DNA of 41,319 nt from Ruegeria sp. HKCCD8929 (GTDB taxonomy: Bacteria > Pseudomonadota > Alphaproteobacteria > Rhodobacterales > Rhodobacteraceae), in NCBI RefSeq assembly GCF_013031405.1, contig NZ_WPZY01000028.1, positions 1-41,319 on the forward strand, read 5' to 3'. The notes below the pieces were generated by a model. It did no database searches. It was given only the letters and a program-made list of their open reading frames with translations, and was not told the origin of the DNA. The position numbers and the translations under genes are program-made. Position 1 is the first letter of the stretch; every line of letters starts with the position of its first letter. Positions 7,815 to 16,163 of this stretch are shown here, one piece after another.

Positions 7815-8960
7815 ATGGATCTGGACCTATCCCACCCGTCGATAGAAGACCTTCGGAAAACCGCGCAAAAGCGCATACCGAAGTTTGCCTTCGAATACCT
7901 CGACAGTGCAACCGGACGGGAACTGGGGTTGAAGGTAAACCGTGACGCACTTGATGCCATCGGGTTCATGCCTCGTGTTCTGTGTGGTCGAACGAAGGCT
8001 AACCTGCAAACCACGCTGATGGGTCAAACATATGATCTGCCATTCGGGATAGCACCGGTCGGCATGTCCGGCCTGATGTGGGCGGGAGCAGAGCGGATGC
8101 TTGCAAAGGCTGCGGTTGCTCACAACATTCCGTTTTCGTTGTCCAGCGTAGCGGTTGCCTCGCCAGAAGATGTGGCACCCTACATTGGCAACAACGGATG
8201 GTTTCAGCATTACCCGGTGAATTCCCGCGACTTACGCCGTGCGATGCTGCCGAGGATCAAGGCAGCAGGATTTCATACGCTGATCATCACGGTGGACGTT
8301 CCAGAGGAGAGCCGGCGCGAACGACAACGCCGAGCCAACCTGACTGTGCCTCCAAAAGCTGACTTGCGCACGCTGACAGAAATGGCGTCACGGCCCGCAT
8401 GGTGCCTTGCGCATCTGCGCGAAGGTATCATCCCGCGCATGCGGTTCTTTGACGATTACGTCCCCACGCGCGGGCGGGAAAGCTTTACCCATGCGGGCGC
8501 CCTGATCCGTGGGATTCCAGATTGGGACTACCTGCGCGAACTGCGAAAAGAATGGGAGGGCCACCTGATCGTCAAGGGTGTCCTGCGGCCGGAGGATGCG
8601 CAAAAAATGGTGGCTGAGGGCGTGGACTGCATCTGGGTATCAAACCACTCCGGGCGTCAATTCGAAGCCGGGCCCGCCGTGATCAATCAACTTCCGAACA
8701 TCCGCGAGGCGGTCGGAACAGATGTGCCACTGATCTACGACTCCGGCGTTGCCTGGGGATTGGACATCATGCGCGCTCTGGCCAAGGGTGCGGATTTCGT
8801 CATGGTTGGACGTGCCTTTCAATATGCCGTCGCAGCGTTCGGAGCGCGTGGGGTCGACCATCTAGTACACATCCTTAAAGCTGACATCGAGGCCAACATG
8901 AGCCAGCTTGGCAGCGAAAACCTCGGCAGTCTGGCAGAGCACCTTCTGAGAACTGGTTGA
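7815..8960 (+). CDS. FMN-dependent alpha-hydroxy-acid dehydrogenase/oxidase (LldD-like)
   Basis: The 381-residue TIM-barrel flavoenzyme belongs to the L-lactate dehydrogenase/glycolate oxidase family. The FMN-stabilising lysine is K254 (LIVKG). The catalytic base is H278 and the substrate-binding arginine is R281, in SNHSGRQ. The usual form is SNHGGRQ, so one glycine is serine here. The normal D-G-G-I/V-R-x-G FMN-phosphate loop reads DSGVAWG, lacking the arginine. Last gene of the TRAP operon, it probably oxidises the imported 2-hydroxy acid to a 2-oxo acid. The substrate is not necessarily lactate, given the unusual loops. The start ATG is preceded by AGAGGA. The gene converges on mgsA with a 24-bp gap. 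Confidence 0.88.
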   Translation: MDLDLSHPSIEDLRKTAQKRIPKFAFEYLDSATGRELGLKVNRDALDAIGFMPRVLCGRTKANLQTTLMGQTYDLPFGIAPVGMSGLMWAGAERMLAKAAVAHNIPFSLSSVAVASPEDVAPYIGNNGWFQHYPVNSRDLRRAMLPRIKAAGFHTLIITVDVPEESRRERQRRANLTVPPKADLRTLTEMASRPAWCLAHLREGIIPRMRFFDDYVPTRGRESFTHAGALIRGIPDWDYLRELRKEWEGHLIVKGVLRPEDAQKMVAEGVDCIWVSNHSGRQFEAGPAVINQLPNIREAVGTDVPLIYDSGVAWGLDIMRALAKGADFVMVGRAFQYAVAAFGARGVDHLVHILKADIEANMSQLGSENLGSLAEHLLRTG

Positions 8961-8984
8961 TCAACGCTTTCGGCGCACGGCGTA

Positions 8985-9398
8985 TCACGCAGGCACGTTG
9001 GTATCCTCGTCAATCAGCCCCTTCACGATCAGATCAGCAGTTGAGCGCGAACAAGCCATCGGTAGATCATAGACCGTTGCGAGACGGGTCAGAGCCTTAA
9101 CGTCGACATCGTGTGGCATGGGTGACAAAGGATCGACAAAGAAAATCAGTGCATCCAGCTTCTCTTCACAGATCATGGCACCGATCTGTTGATCGCCTCC
9201 GAGCGGTCCGCTTTTCAGGCAGGTCACATCCAGTTCTGGATAGGCTTGCTTAATGCGGCTGCCGGTGGTCCCGGTCGAAAAGATTTGCACTCCGGAAAAG
9301 CGGGCCTGTTGTAGACCCACCCATTCGACGATTTCGTCCTTTCGCGCGTCGTGGGCCACGAGCGCGAGACGCGGCGCATCACCGGATGAATTGTTCAA
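8985..9398 (-). CDS. mgsA: Methylglyoxal synthase
   Basis: The enzyme converts dihydroxyacetone phosphate to methylglyoxal plus phosphate. I place the start at TTG 9398, nine bases after GGAG. This gives 137 residues and a 20-bp overlap with the cupin gene; a start at 9500 would run far into that gene. Family motifs are clear: ALVAHD with H16, STGTTG, SGPLGGDQQIGA with the catalytic aspartate D69, and MPHDVDVKALTRLATVY with H96. These match the E. coli enzyme (D71, H98), although the C-terminus is shorter. It is the last gene of the long minus-strand operon. Its presence in a sugar-acid operon is unusual; it may relieve triose phosphate accumulation. Confidence 0.92.
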   Translation of the reverse strand: MNNSSGDAPRLALVAHDARKDEIVEWVGLQQARFSGVQIFSTGTTGSRIKQAYPELDVTCLKSGPLGGDQQIGAMICEEKLDALIFFVDPLSPMPHDVDVKALTRLATVYDLPMACSRSTADLIVKGLIDEDTNVPA

Positions 9399-9897
9399 CG
9401 TAGTTTTCTCCAAGACCGACTTCCGCGAAGTGTTTTCGGCACAGATCAATCTTGGTAAAGACATCTTCGTAGCCAGTGACCTTGCCCCACGGATCGACAT
9501 AGCACATCACGCCATTGACTTGGAAATAAGTGACCATCTCTTCGACATCGTCCGGTACGACCAAAGTATGCGTCTCTCCCGGCGGCTCGAAAACATAGCT
9601 CCCTTCTTCAGCCACCCAATCATGTTCCAGATAATGCCAACGCCCTTTCAGGACGAAGCCGTGGACAGGCTGCGGATGGCGGTGCCGCGAAAGAACACCA
9701 GCTTTGCGCACTTTGAGAAGGTTCATCCAATAGCCTTGCGAGCGGTTCAGACAGAGCGGTCTGAACCAGACGTTTTCCGCCTGTGGAACCCATAGCCTTT
9801 CATCTTCGCTCATGGCATTTGGGATCACGATCTCTTCTTGCGCATCCTTAGGGAAGGGCAACTGATAAGGCATTCTGGCGGTTTCGTCGTCTTTCAT
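9379..9897 (-). CDS. Cupin-domain protein, 2,4'-dihydroxyacetophenone-dioxygenase-like
   Basis: The 172-residue single-domain cupin has a metal site visible as RHRHPQPVHGFVLKGRW (cupin motif 1: two histidines, then further conserved residues) and PPGETHTLVVP (motif 2 histidine). Length and overall pattern resemble the 2,4'-dihydroxyacetophenone dioxygenase family, whose members are mostly of unknown substrate. Within a sugar-acid operon, an isomerase or a dioxygenase role are both possible; I cannot decide. The gene lies 9 bp downstream of the SDR gene and overlaps mgsA by 20 bp. Confidence 0.75.
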   Translation of the reverse strand: MKDDETARMPYQLPFPKDAQEEIVIPNAMSEDERLWVPQAENVWFRPLCLNRSQGYWMNLLKVRKAGVLSRHRHPQPVHGFVLKGRWHYLEHDWVAEEGSYVFEPPGETHTLVVPDDVEEMVTYFQVNGVMCYVDPWGKVTGYEDVFTKIDLCRKHFAEVGLGENYVEQFIR

Positions 9898-9906
9898 TGG
9901 TTTTCC

Positions 9907-10608
9907 TCACATTGCAAGATAGCCGCCATCGACCGGATAGACCGATCCGGTGACAAAGCTGGCGTTTTCACTCAGAAGCCATTGTACAAGCGCGCCGACC
10001 TCTTCGGGTTTTCCCCAGCGTTTCATCGGCGTGCGCGCCATGATCCCAGCTGTTCGCGCCGGATCTTCCCGAAGGCCTTGGGTCATCTCTGTTTCGATCC
10101 ACCCCGGCGCGATGGCATTGACCCTGATACCGTCTTCGGCCCAGCGACCTGCCAGGGCCTTGGTCAATTGTGACACACCACCTTTTGAAGCGGAGTAGGC
10201 TGGCACCAAAGGTCCACCAAAGGTGCTGAGCATAGAGGCTGTATTGACGATGACCCCACCTGCTTCCGCTAAGAAAGGATGCGCGGCGAGACAGCAGCGC
10301 ATCGTACCAGTCAGGTTCACATCAAGCACCTTGACGAATACGTCGATGTCGTATTCTTCGCCACGCAAAAGAATACCCGCGCAGTTCACCAAAGCATCGA
10401 GACGCGTGAGGCCGCCAAACACTGCATTTATGGACGTCTGATCGGTAACATCCAGAACCTGCACCTTGATCCCTTCCTGAGGCTCGAACGCATCCAATTC
10501 GGATTGGGAAGCGGATGCGGCTATGACGGCCCAGCCTGCCTCGGCCAGCGACCGAGCAACACCTGCACCGATCCCTCGCGTTCCCCCCGTGACAAGGGCC
10601 TGTTTCAT
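9907..10608 (-). CDS. SDR-family NAD(P)-dependent oxidoreductase
   Basis: The 233-residue classical short-chain dehydrogenase shows the cofactor motif TGGTRGIG, NCAG at the end of beta-4, the catalytic serine in NTASMLST, YSASK for the Tyr/Lys pair, and a C-terminal VDGGYLAM. The ATG overlaps the dgoA stop by four bases (ATGA), so it is translationally coupled. In this context it may oxidise a sugar or sugar acid, like the KduD or galactose-dehydrogenase types. The exact substrate is unknown. Confidence 0.88.
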   Translation of the reverse strand: MKQALVTGGTRGIGAGVARSLAEAGWAVIAASASQSELDAFEPQEGIKVQVLDVTDQTSINAVFGGLTRLDALVNCAGILLRGEEYDIDVFVKVLDVNLTGTMRCCLAAHPFLAEAGGVIVNTASMLSTFGGPLVPAYSASKGGVSQLTKALAGRWAEDGIRVNAIAPGWIETEMTQGLREDPARTAGIMARTPMKRWGKPEEVGALVQWLLSENASFVTGSVYPVDGGYLAM

Positions 10609-11231
10609 CCAAGTTCCTCCAATGCACTGGTGAAGGCGCGCGCACGCCTGGCGATATCATCCAATGTATAGCTCAGCTTGAACAGTGCAGACCCAAGCCC
10701 GTACCCATTGACTCCGGCAGCATGATACGGAGCCATCGTATCCGGCGTTATTCCTCCTACCGCCGCGACGACCGCATCTGCGGGCAAGACGGCGCGCATG
10801 GCCGCTATGGCAGCAGGCGGCACCATTTCCGCCGGAAAGAACTTGAGCACCGAAGCTCCGATATCCAATGCCGTAAAGGCCTCGGACGGGGTCATGACGC
10901 CCGGACACCAATACAAACCCTGCGCGACAGCCGCGCGCCCTACGTCCGGGTTCATATTGGGTGACACGATGATCCGACCGCCCACGTCTGCGACCGCCCC
11001 GACCTGATCCACCGTCAATACGGTGCCAGCGCCGACTATAGCCCGTGCGCCATGTTTCGCGACGATCTGCGCAATCGATTCCAGTGGGTCTGGCGAGTTA
11101 AGCGGCACTTCGATCATCCGAAACCCGGCATCGAACAGTACATCAGACACCGGGCGCGCATTTTCTGGTGCCAGCCCCCGCAAAATCGCGATCAGCGGAT
11201 TTTCAGCAAGAGCTGCGGTGAGGTCAATCAT
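10605..11231 (-). CDS. dgoA: 2-dehydro-3-deoxy-6-phosphogalactonate aldolase
   Basis: The 208-residue class I aldolase cleaves KDPGal to pyruvate and glyceraldehyde-3-phosphate. It aligns by eye along its length with E. coli DgoA: IAILRGLAPE, IEVPLNSPDPLES with E41, VGAGTVLT, CPGVMTPSEAFTAL, and the Schiff-base lysine K130 in VLKFFPAEM. The EIPLNSP-type motif and absence of Entner-Doudoroff-specific features favour KDPGal over KDPG, although both activities occur in the family. It sits between dgoK and the SDR gene with ATGA overlaps on both sides. Confidence 0.9.
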   Translation of the reverse strand: MIDLTAALAENPLIAILRGLAPENARPVSDVLFDAGFRMIEVPLNSPDPLESIAQIVAKHGARAIVGAGTVLTVDQVGAVADVGGRIIVSPNMNPDVGRAAVAQGLYWCPGVMTPSEAFTALDIGASVLKFFPAEMVPPAAIAAMRAVLPADAVVAAVGGITPDTMAPYHAAGVNGYGLGSALFKLSYTLDDIARRARAFTSALEELG

Positions 11232-12148
11232 CCAACCAACCCCGCAGCGCGAGCAATCAGGAAATGCCCTTTCGCCACGATATCATCTGGCGCGTGACGG
11301 CTGTCGAAACCTGCAGTTCGAAGCGCTATTTCGTATCGGTCGGACAAATCGCTACGTCCAACAACAGTGATCGTGCCGACGTCTTCCAATTCGCCGGTCG
11401 CGGCTGCAACCTCGGTCCCGATCAACAAGCCCGACAAGTAGTCGGCCGTAGCAACCTTTGGGATTTTACCCATAAGAGGAAGTGTCCGAACATGAAACAG
11501 GCTATGCAGCAGGTTCGACTCACCATCGAGGCCCGCTTTGACACCCATCACAAAAGCCTCTTCACTGAAGGCGTCGTCCTTCATCAAAGTGCCAAGGATC
11601 GTGTGCCCTTTCAGCGCCGAGAAAATCTCGCCTGTCATGTAGGTCGAGAAGTCGACGATCTTCCCGTCCGCGACCTGAACCCATTTACTATGGGTCCCCG
11701 GCATCACGAATGTGCCTTCGCCCAAGCCTAGAGAAGAAGCCCCGATGATCTGAGTTTCTTCGCCACGCATTACGTCCGGTCCACCAGCATGTTCCGTCGA
11801 AGCGCCCGTCACAAAATGAATGCGCGCCCCGTTGGCCGCTTGATGAGGGACCAAGGCCCGCGCAAGGCCGCCTGCGCCAAGCGGCATTTCAGCATAGCGC
11901 GTTTCAACCCAGCCATTGCGGCTGGTGATCATGCCAGATGCCAGGATCGGCAGGTTTGCCTTGGCGACCCACGGGCCGATGAGACGATCAAGAACCGCTT
12001 CAAAGGGCTGTCCCGCAACCTGCATTATGCCTTCAGGAGACGAGACCCCATCGATCACCTCGCCCTCCGCGCCAATGAGAAAAGCACGGAATGATGAAGT
12101 GCCCCAATCGACGCCTATCAGCGCTGGCTCAGATGCGACCGAATTCAT
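11228..12148 (-). CDS. dgoK: 2-dehydro-3-deoxygalactonokinase
   Basis: The 306-residue kinase phosphorylates 2-dehydro-3-deoxygalactonate at C6 with ATP. Family features: N-terminal phosphate-binding GVDWGTSSFRAF, LASGMITSRNGW, MRGEETQIIGA, VMPGTHSKWVQV and STYMTGEIFSAL. The start ATG overlaps the upstream rraA-like gene by 20 bp and follows GAGGATCTGCTGA. Together with dgoA it forms the lower half of the De Ley-Doudoroff route. The expected dehydratase making the substrate is not in this window. Confidence 0.93.
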   Translation of the reverse strand: MNSVASEPALIGVDWGTSSFRAFLIGAEGEVIDGVSSPEGIMQVAGQPFEAVLDRLIGPWVAKANLPILASGMITSRNGWVETRYAEMPLGAGGLARALVPHQAANGARIHFVTGASTEHAGGPDVMRGEETQIIGASSLGLGEGTFVMPGTHSKWVQVADGKIVDFSTYMTGEIFSALKGHTILGTLMKDDAFSEEAFVMGVKAGLDGESNLLHSLFHVRTLPLMGKIPKVATADYLSGLLIGTEVAAATGELEDVGTITVVGRSDLSDRYEIALRTAGFDSRHAPDDIVAKGHFLIARAAGLVG

Positions 12149-12818
12149 TCAGCAGATCCTCAACGGTTTTGCCTTGGGCCACCCATTTACGGGTTTCCTC
12201 CTCGCGGTCAGCTTGCTCTTGGGCTAGGCGCACGGTTTCTTCGGCAATTTTCTGTGGAATCACGACGACGCCCATTAGATCAGCTACAATGAAATCTCCG
12301 GGGTTTACGACGACGCCCCCGCAGGCGATAGGCACATTGATCGAAAGCTCTTCTTTGCGTTCTGAGAACATCGTGTGCGTTCCACGCGGCGTGATCGCGC
12401 GTGTCCAAATCGGCCAGTTGATGTCTTCCAGCTCATCTGTGTCGCGCCCGGTGCCATCAACGATCATGCCGCGGATGCCACGGTTCTTGGCCAGGCCACC
12501 CATCAGACCGCCGCAGACCGACGTTTGACGATCGCCACCCGCGTCCACAACGATCACATCGCCGGGCTGACCCATTTCAAGCGCCCTCAGAGGATCGACC
12601 AGATCGCCTTTTGAAAGCTGAACTGTCACGGCCTGGCCTGTCACCTTGGCGCGGAAGGCGGGCTTGATGGCACTGTCCATTACGCCTGTGCGGTATTGCA
12701 CATCGGCAAAGATGGCGGCAGCGGAATACGCCTCCAGCACCTTGTCGAACTTCTTAAGCAGATCCGGGTTGCGTTCAAAGTCATTAAAGACCCTGAGGTC
12801 CGTGCTAACGTCTGGCAT
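12129..12818 (-). CDS. RraA-family protein (4-hydroxy-4-methyl-2-oxoglutarate aldolase / oxaloacetate decarboxylase-like)
   Basis: The 229-residue protein has the RraA fold. The conserved core is GDVIVVDAGGDRQTSVCGGLM followed by AKNRGIRGMIVDGTGRDTDEL; the R-D-x-x-E/D metal/substrate signature is intact. Members are class II pyruvate aldolases, oxo-acid decarboxylases or, without the signature, RNase E inhibitors. The intact signature and the operon favour an aldolase or decarboxylase acting on a 2-oxo acid. It ends with a charged helix (about 195-229) longer than in short RraA proteins. It precedes dgoK with a 20-bp overlap. Confidence 0.85.
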   Translation of the reverse strand: MPDVSTDLRVFNDFERNPDLLKKFDKVLEAYSAAAIFADVQYRTGVMDSAIKPAFRAKVTGQAVTVQLSKGDLVDPLRALEMGQPGDVIVVDAGGDRQTSVCGGLMGGLAKNRGIRGMIVDGTGRDTDELEDINWPIWTRAITPRGTHTMFSERKEELSINVPIACGGVVVNPGDFIVADLMGVVVIPQKIAEETVRLAQEQADREEETRKWVAQGKTVEDLLNEFGRI

Positions 12819-12830
12819 TCTATTCTCCTG

Positions 12831-13862
12831 TTATGCGGTTGATACAGCCAATGCGTCGGAATTGACGGTGTAATCGGGTCTTTGCCCTGTCAGGACCTTG
12901 GCCACCTGCGTGGCCGCGGTGACGCGCGCTGCGTGTATGGATTCCTCGGAATAGTAGGCCGCATGCGGTGTCACGAGGACGTTGGGCAATGTGAACAACG
13001 GGTTGTCATCGGGCGTCCAGTTTGCGCGCTTGGCCGGCTCTTCTTCTGGGTCGTCGAGCCCGGCTGCGGCCAGATGGCCCTCGGTCAGCGCCCGGAACAG
13101 CGCCTTGTTGTCGACCGTTGGTCCGCGCCCCGTGTTCACAAGGATCGCGCCCGTTTTCATGGCCGAGAATTCGGCATCCGACAGAAAGTGATGCGTGTCC
13201 GGTGTCATCGGTGCCTGCATCAGGATATAGTCGGACCTCGCCAGTAATTCGGGCTTGCTCACCAACTCGACCCCAAGCTTCGCGGCGACTTCTCGTGGCA
13301 AAAATGGATCATACGCGATGACGGTGACCCCAAAGGATTGCGCCCGCGCCACGATGGCTTGTCCGATTTTACCCAGCGAGACGACACCCATCGTGCGCCC
13401 GCGCAGACGATAAACTGGCTGTCCGCTTTGCCATTTCCAAACCCCCGAATGCGTGGCCCGGTCATAGTCAGGCAGCTTGCGGGCCAAGGTGAGCCAAAGG
13501 GCAATCGCGTGATCGGCTACCTCCTCAGTACAGTAGTTTTGGACATTGGTGACCAGAATGCCTTTGTCCGTCGCCATGCCGACATCAACGATATCCACGC
13601 CAACACCGTATCGCGCGATGACCTCGCATTTTTGCATGCGCGTGATCGTTTCCTTCCCGATCCGGGCATATTGATTCATCATCGCAGCGCAATGCGGCGC
13701 GACATCGAACAGGTCTTCCTGACGCTTGGCCTGAAGCGCGATCACTTCGGCACCGGCGGCTTCCAGGATTTCCGTCTCAACATCGACATCACCAAAGTCG
13801 TAATCGGTGATCACGACCTTGGGTCTGTCCATTCTGGGGGGAAAGCTGCCGCGATCAGTCAT
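12831..13862 (-). CDS. D-isomer-specific 2-hydroxyacid dehydrogenase (phosphoglycerate-dehydrogenase-like)
   Basis: The 343-residue NAD-dependent dehydrogenase has a Rossmann motif in GVVSLGKIGQAI (with YDPF ending beta-2). The catalytic arginine region is VNTGRGPTVD, an acidic residue lies in LDDPEEEPA, and the catalytic histidine is in TPHAAYYSEES. I prefer ATG 13862 (GGCGGG five bases before it) over the in-frame GTG two codons upstream. It overlaps the VOC gene end by 8 bp. It probably interconverts a 2-oxo acid and a D-2-hydroxy acid in the sugar-acid route. The substrate is unknown. Confidence 0.88.
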   Translation of the reverse strand: MTDRGSFPPRMDRPKVVITDYDFGDVDVETEILEAAGAEVIALQAKRQEDLFDVAPHCAAMMNQYARIGKETITRMQKCEVIARYGVGVDIVDVGMATDKGILVTNVQNYCTEEVADHAIALWLTLARKLPDYDRATHSGVWKWQSGQPVYRLRGRTMGVVSLGKIGQAIVARAQSFGVTVIAYDPFLPREVAAKLGVELVSKPELLARSDYILMQAPMTPDTHHFLSDAEFSAMKTGAILVNTGRGPTVDNKALFRALTEGHLAAAGLDDPEEEPAKRANWTPDDNPLFTLPNVLVTPHAAYYSEESIHAARVTAATQVAKVLTGQRPDYTVNSDALAVSTA

Positions 13863-14349
13863 AAGCACCCGCCGAATATGTCAATTCGTACGAGTGGCTG
13901 TAGAGCTCGAAAATGTTGCCAAACGGGTCTTCCATATAGACCATGCGATAAGGCTTTTCTCCGGGGTAATACTTGCGCACCTGCTGCATGCGCTGGCGCC
14001 CGCCCAGGTCTTCGATAACCTTTATGCGGCCTTCCAGATCCTCGTCCTGTACGCAGAAATGAAACAAGCCACGCCGCCAATATTCAAACGGGCGTTCCTC
14101 TTCGACGGTCTTCGGGAACTCAAACAATTCGATGCCAACACCGTCACCCATCGACAAATGCGCGATACGGAAGCTTCCCCAACCTTCCCCGAACACATCG
14201 TCGCACATCTGACCGATGGCGCTTTCGTCATGCAGGATTTCAGTTGGTTCCATCAGCACGTAAAGGCCGAATGCCTTAGAGTAGAACTCCACGGCTTTTT
14301 CCAGGTCGGGAACTGTGATGCCGATGTGAGAGAAAGTAAGAGCGGCCAT
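13855..14349 (-). CDS. VOC-superfamily protein (glyoxalase/dioxygenase-like)
   Basis: The 164-residue protein has two beta-alpha-beta-beta-beta units. Likely metal ligands are H8 in FSHIGITVPDLEKAVEFY, the glutamate in GIELFEFP, the histidine in LFHFCVQD and the glutamate in DPFGNIFELYSHS. The vicinal-oxygen-chelate family includes glyoxalase I, epimerases and ring-cleaving dioxygenases, so the reaction cannot be read directly. In the same transcript as methylglyoxal synthase, a glyoxalase role is conceivable, but sugar-acid VOC enzymes are equally possible. It lies between an SDR gene (22 bp) and the hydroxyacid dehydrogenase gene (overlap). Confidence 0.82.
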   Translation of the reverse strand: MAALTFSHIGITVPDLEKAVEFYSKAFGLYVLMEPTEILHDESAIGQMCDDVFGEGWGSFRIAHLSMGDGVGIELFEFPKTVEEERPFEYWRRGLFHFCVQDEDLEGRIKVIEDLGGRQRMQQVRKYYPGEKPYRMVYMEDPFGNIFELYSHSYELTYSAGAYD

Positions 14350-14371
14350 GGCAAGCTCCTCCAGCTAGCAG

Positions 14372-15160
14372 TTAAAGAATGTTGCGAACGATGCCGCCTT
14401 CGATCCGGTGCGCAGAACCATTGGAAGCTGTGCTGGCAGAGATCGTGACGATCATGCGGGCGACTTCGTCTGGTTGGACAAAGCGCTGGATGAGCGATGT
14501 GGGTTCATCTGATTTGAAGTAATTGTCCACGATGGTGTCGAGAGGCTCACCCTTTTGATCGGCGAGGCCGTCAAAATAGGCTTCGACACCTTCGGTCCAG
14601 GTGGGGCCGGGCAAGATCGAATTGACCCGGACTTTTGTCCCCTTTGTAAGCTCTGCCATGCCACGTGTCAGACCTAACATGGCAGTTTTGGTGACAGAAT
14701 AATGCACCATCTGAGGTAGTGGTTTGACCGCCGCCTCGCTGGCCATATTGATGATAGATCCCTGATCCCGGCCAAGCATGTCAGGCAGGAAAATCCGGCT
14801 CATCCGAACGGCGGACAGGACGTTGATGTTGAAGTAATGCATCCAGTCGTCATCCGTGAGATCCTCGAACGGTTTGACCGAAAAGATGCCGACATTGTTG
14901 ACCAGCACATCAACTGCACCGCGCACTTGCGCAAACTCTGCCAAAGTCTCCGCATCAGCGGTTTTGGTCAGGTCGGTCGCAATGCCTTCAACCTCGCCCA
15001 GAGATGACAGGTCGTCGACGCAGGCGGACACTTCCGCCTCGGTCAGGCCATGCACGATGACCCGCGCGCCTTCTTCCAAGTAGACCCGGGCTGTGGCTTT
15101 GCCGATGCCGGAACCTGAACCAGTCACCAGGACCAGCTTATTTTTGAGCCCCAAATCCAT
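14372..15160 (-). CDS. SDR-family NAD(P)-dependent oxidoreductase
   Basis: The 262-residue classical short-chain dehydrogenase shows TGSGSGIG, NNVGIF, the catalytic serine in NMASEAAV, and YSVTK for the Tyr/Lys pair. A C-terminal HRIEGGIVRNIL replaces the usual VDGG motif. Its ATG lies one base after the permease stop, so it is coupled to the transporter. As the first catabolic gene after the transporter it may oxidise the imported sugar to a lactone, which the SMP-30 protein could then open. This role is inference. Confidence 0.88.
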   Translation of the reverse strand: MDLGLKNKLVLVTGSGSGIGKATARVYLEEGARVIVHGLTEAEVSACVDDLSSLGEVEGIATDLTKTADAETLAEFAQVRGAVDVLVNNVGIFSVKPFEDLTDDDWMHYFNINVLSAVRMSRIFLPDMLGRDQGSIINMASEAAVKPLPQMVHYSVTKTAMLGLTRGMAELTKGTKVRVNSILPGPTWTEGVEAYFDGLADQKGEPLDTIVDNYFKSDEPTSLIQRFVQPDEVARMIVTISASTASNGSAHRIEGGIVRNIL

Positions 15161-15161
15161 C

Positions 15162-16163
15162 TCAGGCCTCCTTCTTAACGTTAGATGACTGCTGCGATGA
15201 AGGGCGACCGAACATTCGACCCATCAAGGCCGAAATTTCCGCGCGCCACATGTCTATGCCAACGGCCAACAGAATGATCAGACCCAGCACGATGTTCTGA
15301 ACCGACGATGGCGCAGCGTTCAGGTTCAGACCATTCTGGACGATTACAATCGTCATCGCCCCCATCAGCGTGGCGAGGATGTTGCCACGACCGCCTGCAA
15401 GGCTGGCGCCGCCAACCACGGCGGCGGCAATGGCCTGCAGTTCCAGTGTCTGACCATAGTTGGGCGAACCCGAGTTGAGGCGCGCTGACATCAGGATCGC
15501 ACCAACCGCCGTCATGAAACCTGCGATGACAAACGTCGTCGTCTGAACTTTACGTACGTTGATGCCCGTCAAAACGGCGGCCGCTGGGTTGCCACCCACG
15601 GCATAAATCTCGCGGCCGAGTTTCGTGAAGTTCATAGTGAACGCAGCAAGGACATAGAAGAACACGAGGTAGAAGAAAGGCATCGGAACGCCGAACAGCT
15701 TGCCGTAAAAGATTGGCTCCAGCGCCGGATCCAGCGAAAAGATCGGCGATCCATTGTTGAAGGTCAGCGCAAGGCCCCTGAAGGCAATCAACGCCGCCAA
15801 TGTTGTGATGAAAGACGGGATACGCCCATAGGCTGTTATCAGCCCAATAAATAGACCAAGCAATCCGCCCATGAGGAGAATGAGTGGCAACGCCAGAACC
15901 AGCGGAATGCCGATGAATTTTAACATCTGCGCTAGGATCATGGTCAGCAAAGCCACCATCGAACCGGAACTCAGATCGATGCCAGCGGCGAAGATCACGA
16001 TTGTAGACCCGATTGCGATCAAGGCCACGATGCTAACCTGTAGGGACAGGTTTGAAAGGTTGCCCGGGTTCAGGAAGCGTTCGGTCGTAAGGGCCACGAT
16101 CAGTGCGACGATCACCATTGCTGCAAATGGCCCGATCAACTGGGTGTCAAAGATCCGCTTCAT
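15162..16163 (-). CDS. CUT2-family sugar ABC transporter permease (RbsC-like)
   Basis: The 333-residue polytopic membrane protein has about 8-10 segments. Diagnostic CUT2 permease stretches are FAAGIDLSSGSMVAL, YAVGGNPAAAVLTGINV and AIAAAVVGGASLAGGRGN. It forms the homodimeric channel for the ATPase at 16160-17683 and the binding protein at 17768-18802. The ATG overlaps the ATPase stop (ATGA). A charged C-terminal tail (about 310-333) is cytoplasmic. Confidence 0.93.
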   Translation of the reverse strand: MKRIFDTQLIGPFAAMVIVALIVALTTERFLNPGNLSNLSLQVSIVALIAIGSTIVIFAAGIDLSSGSMVALLTMILAQMLKFIGIPLVLALPLILLMGGLLGLFIGLITAYGRIPSFITTLAALIAFRGLALTFNNGSPIFSLDPALEPIFYGKLFGVPMPFFYLVFFYVLAAFTMNFTKLGREIYAVGGNPAAAVLTGINVRKVQTTTFVIAGFMTAVGAILMSARLNSGSPNYGQTLELQAIAAAVVGGASLAGGRGNILATLMGAMTIVIVQNGLNLNAAPSSVQNIVLGLIILLAVGIDMWRAEISALMGRMFGRPSSQQSSNVKKEA

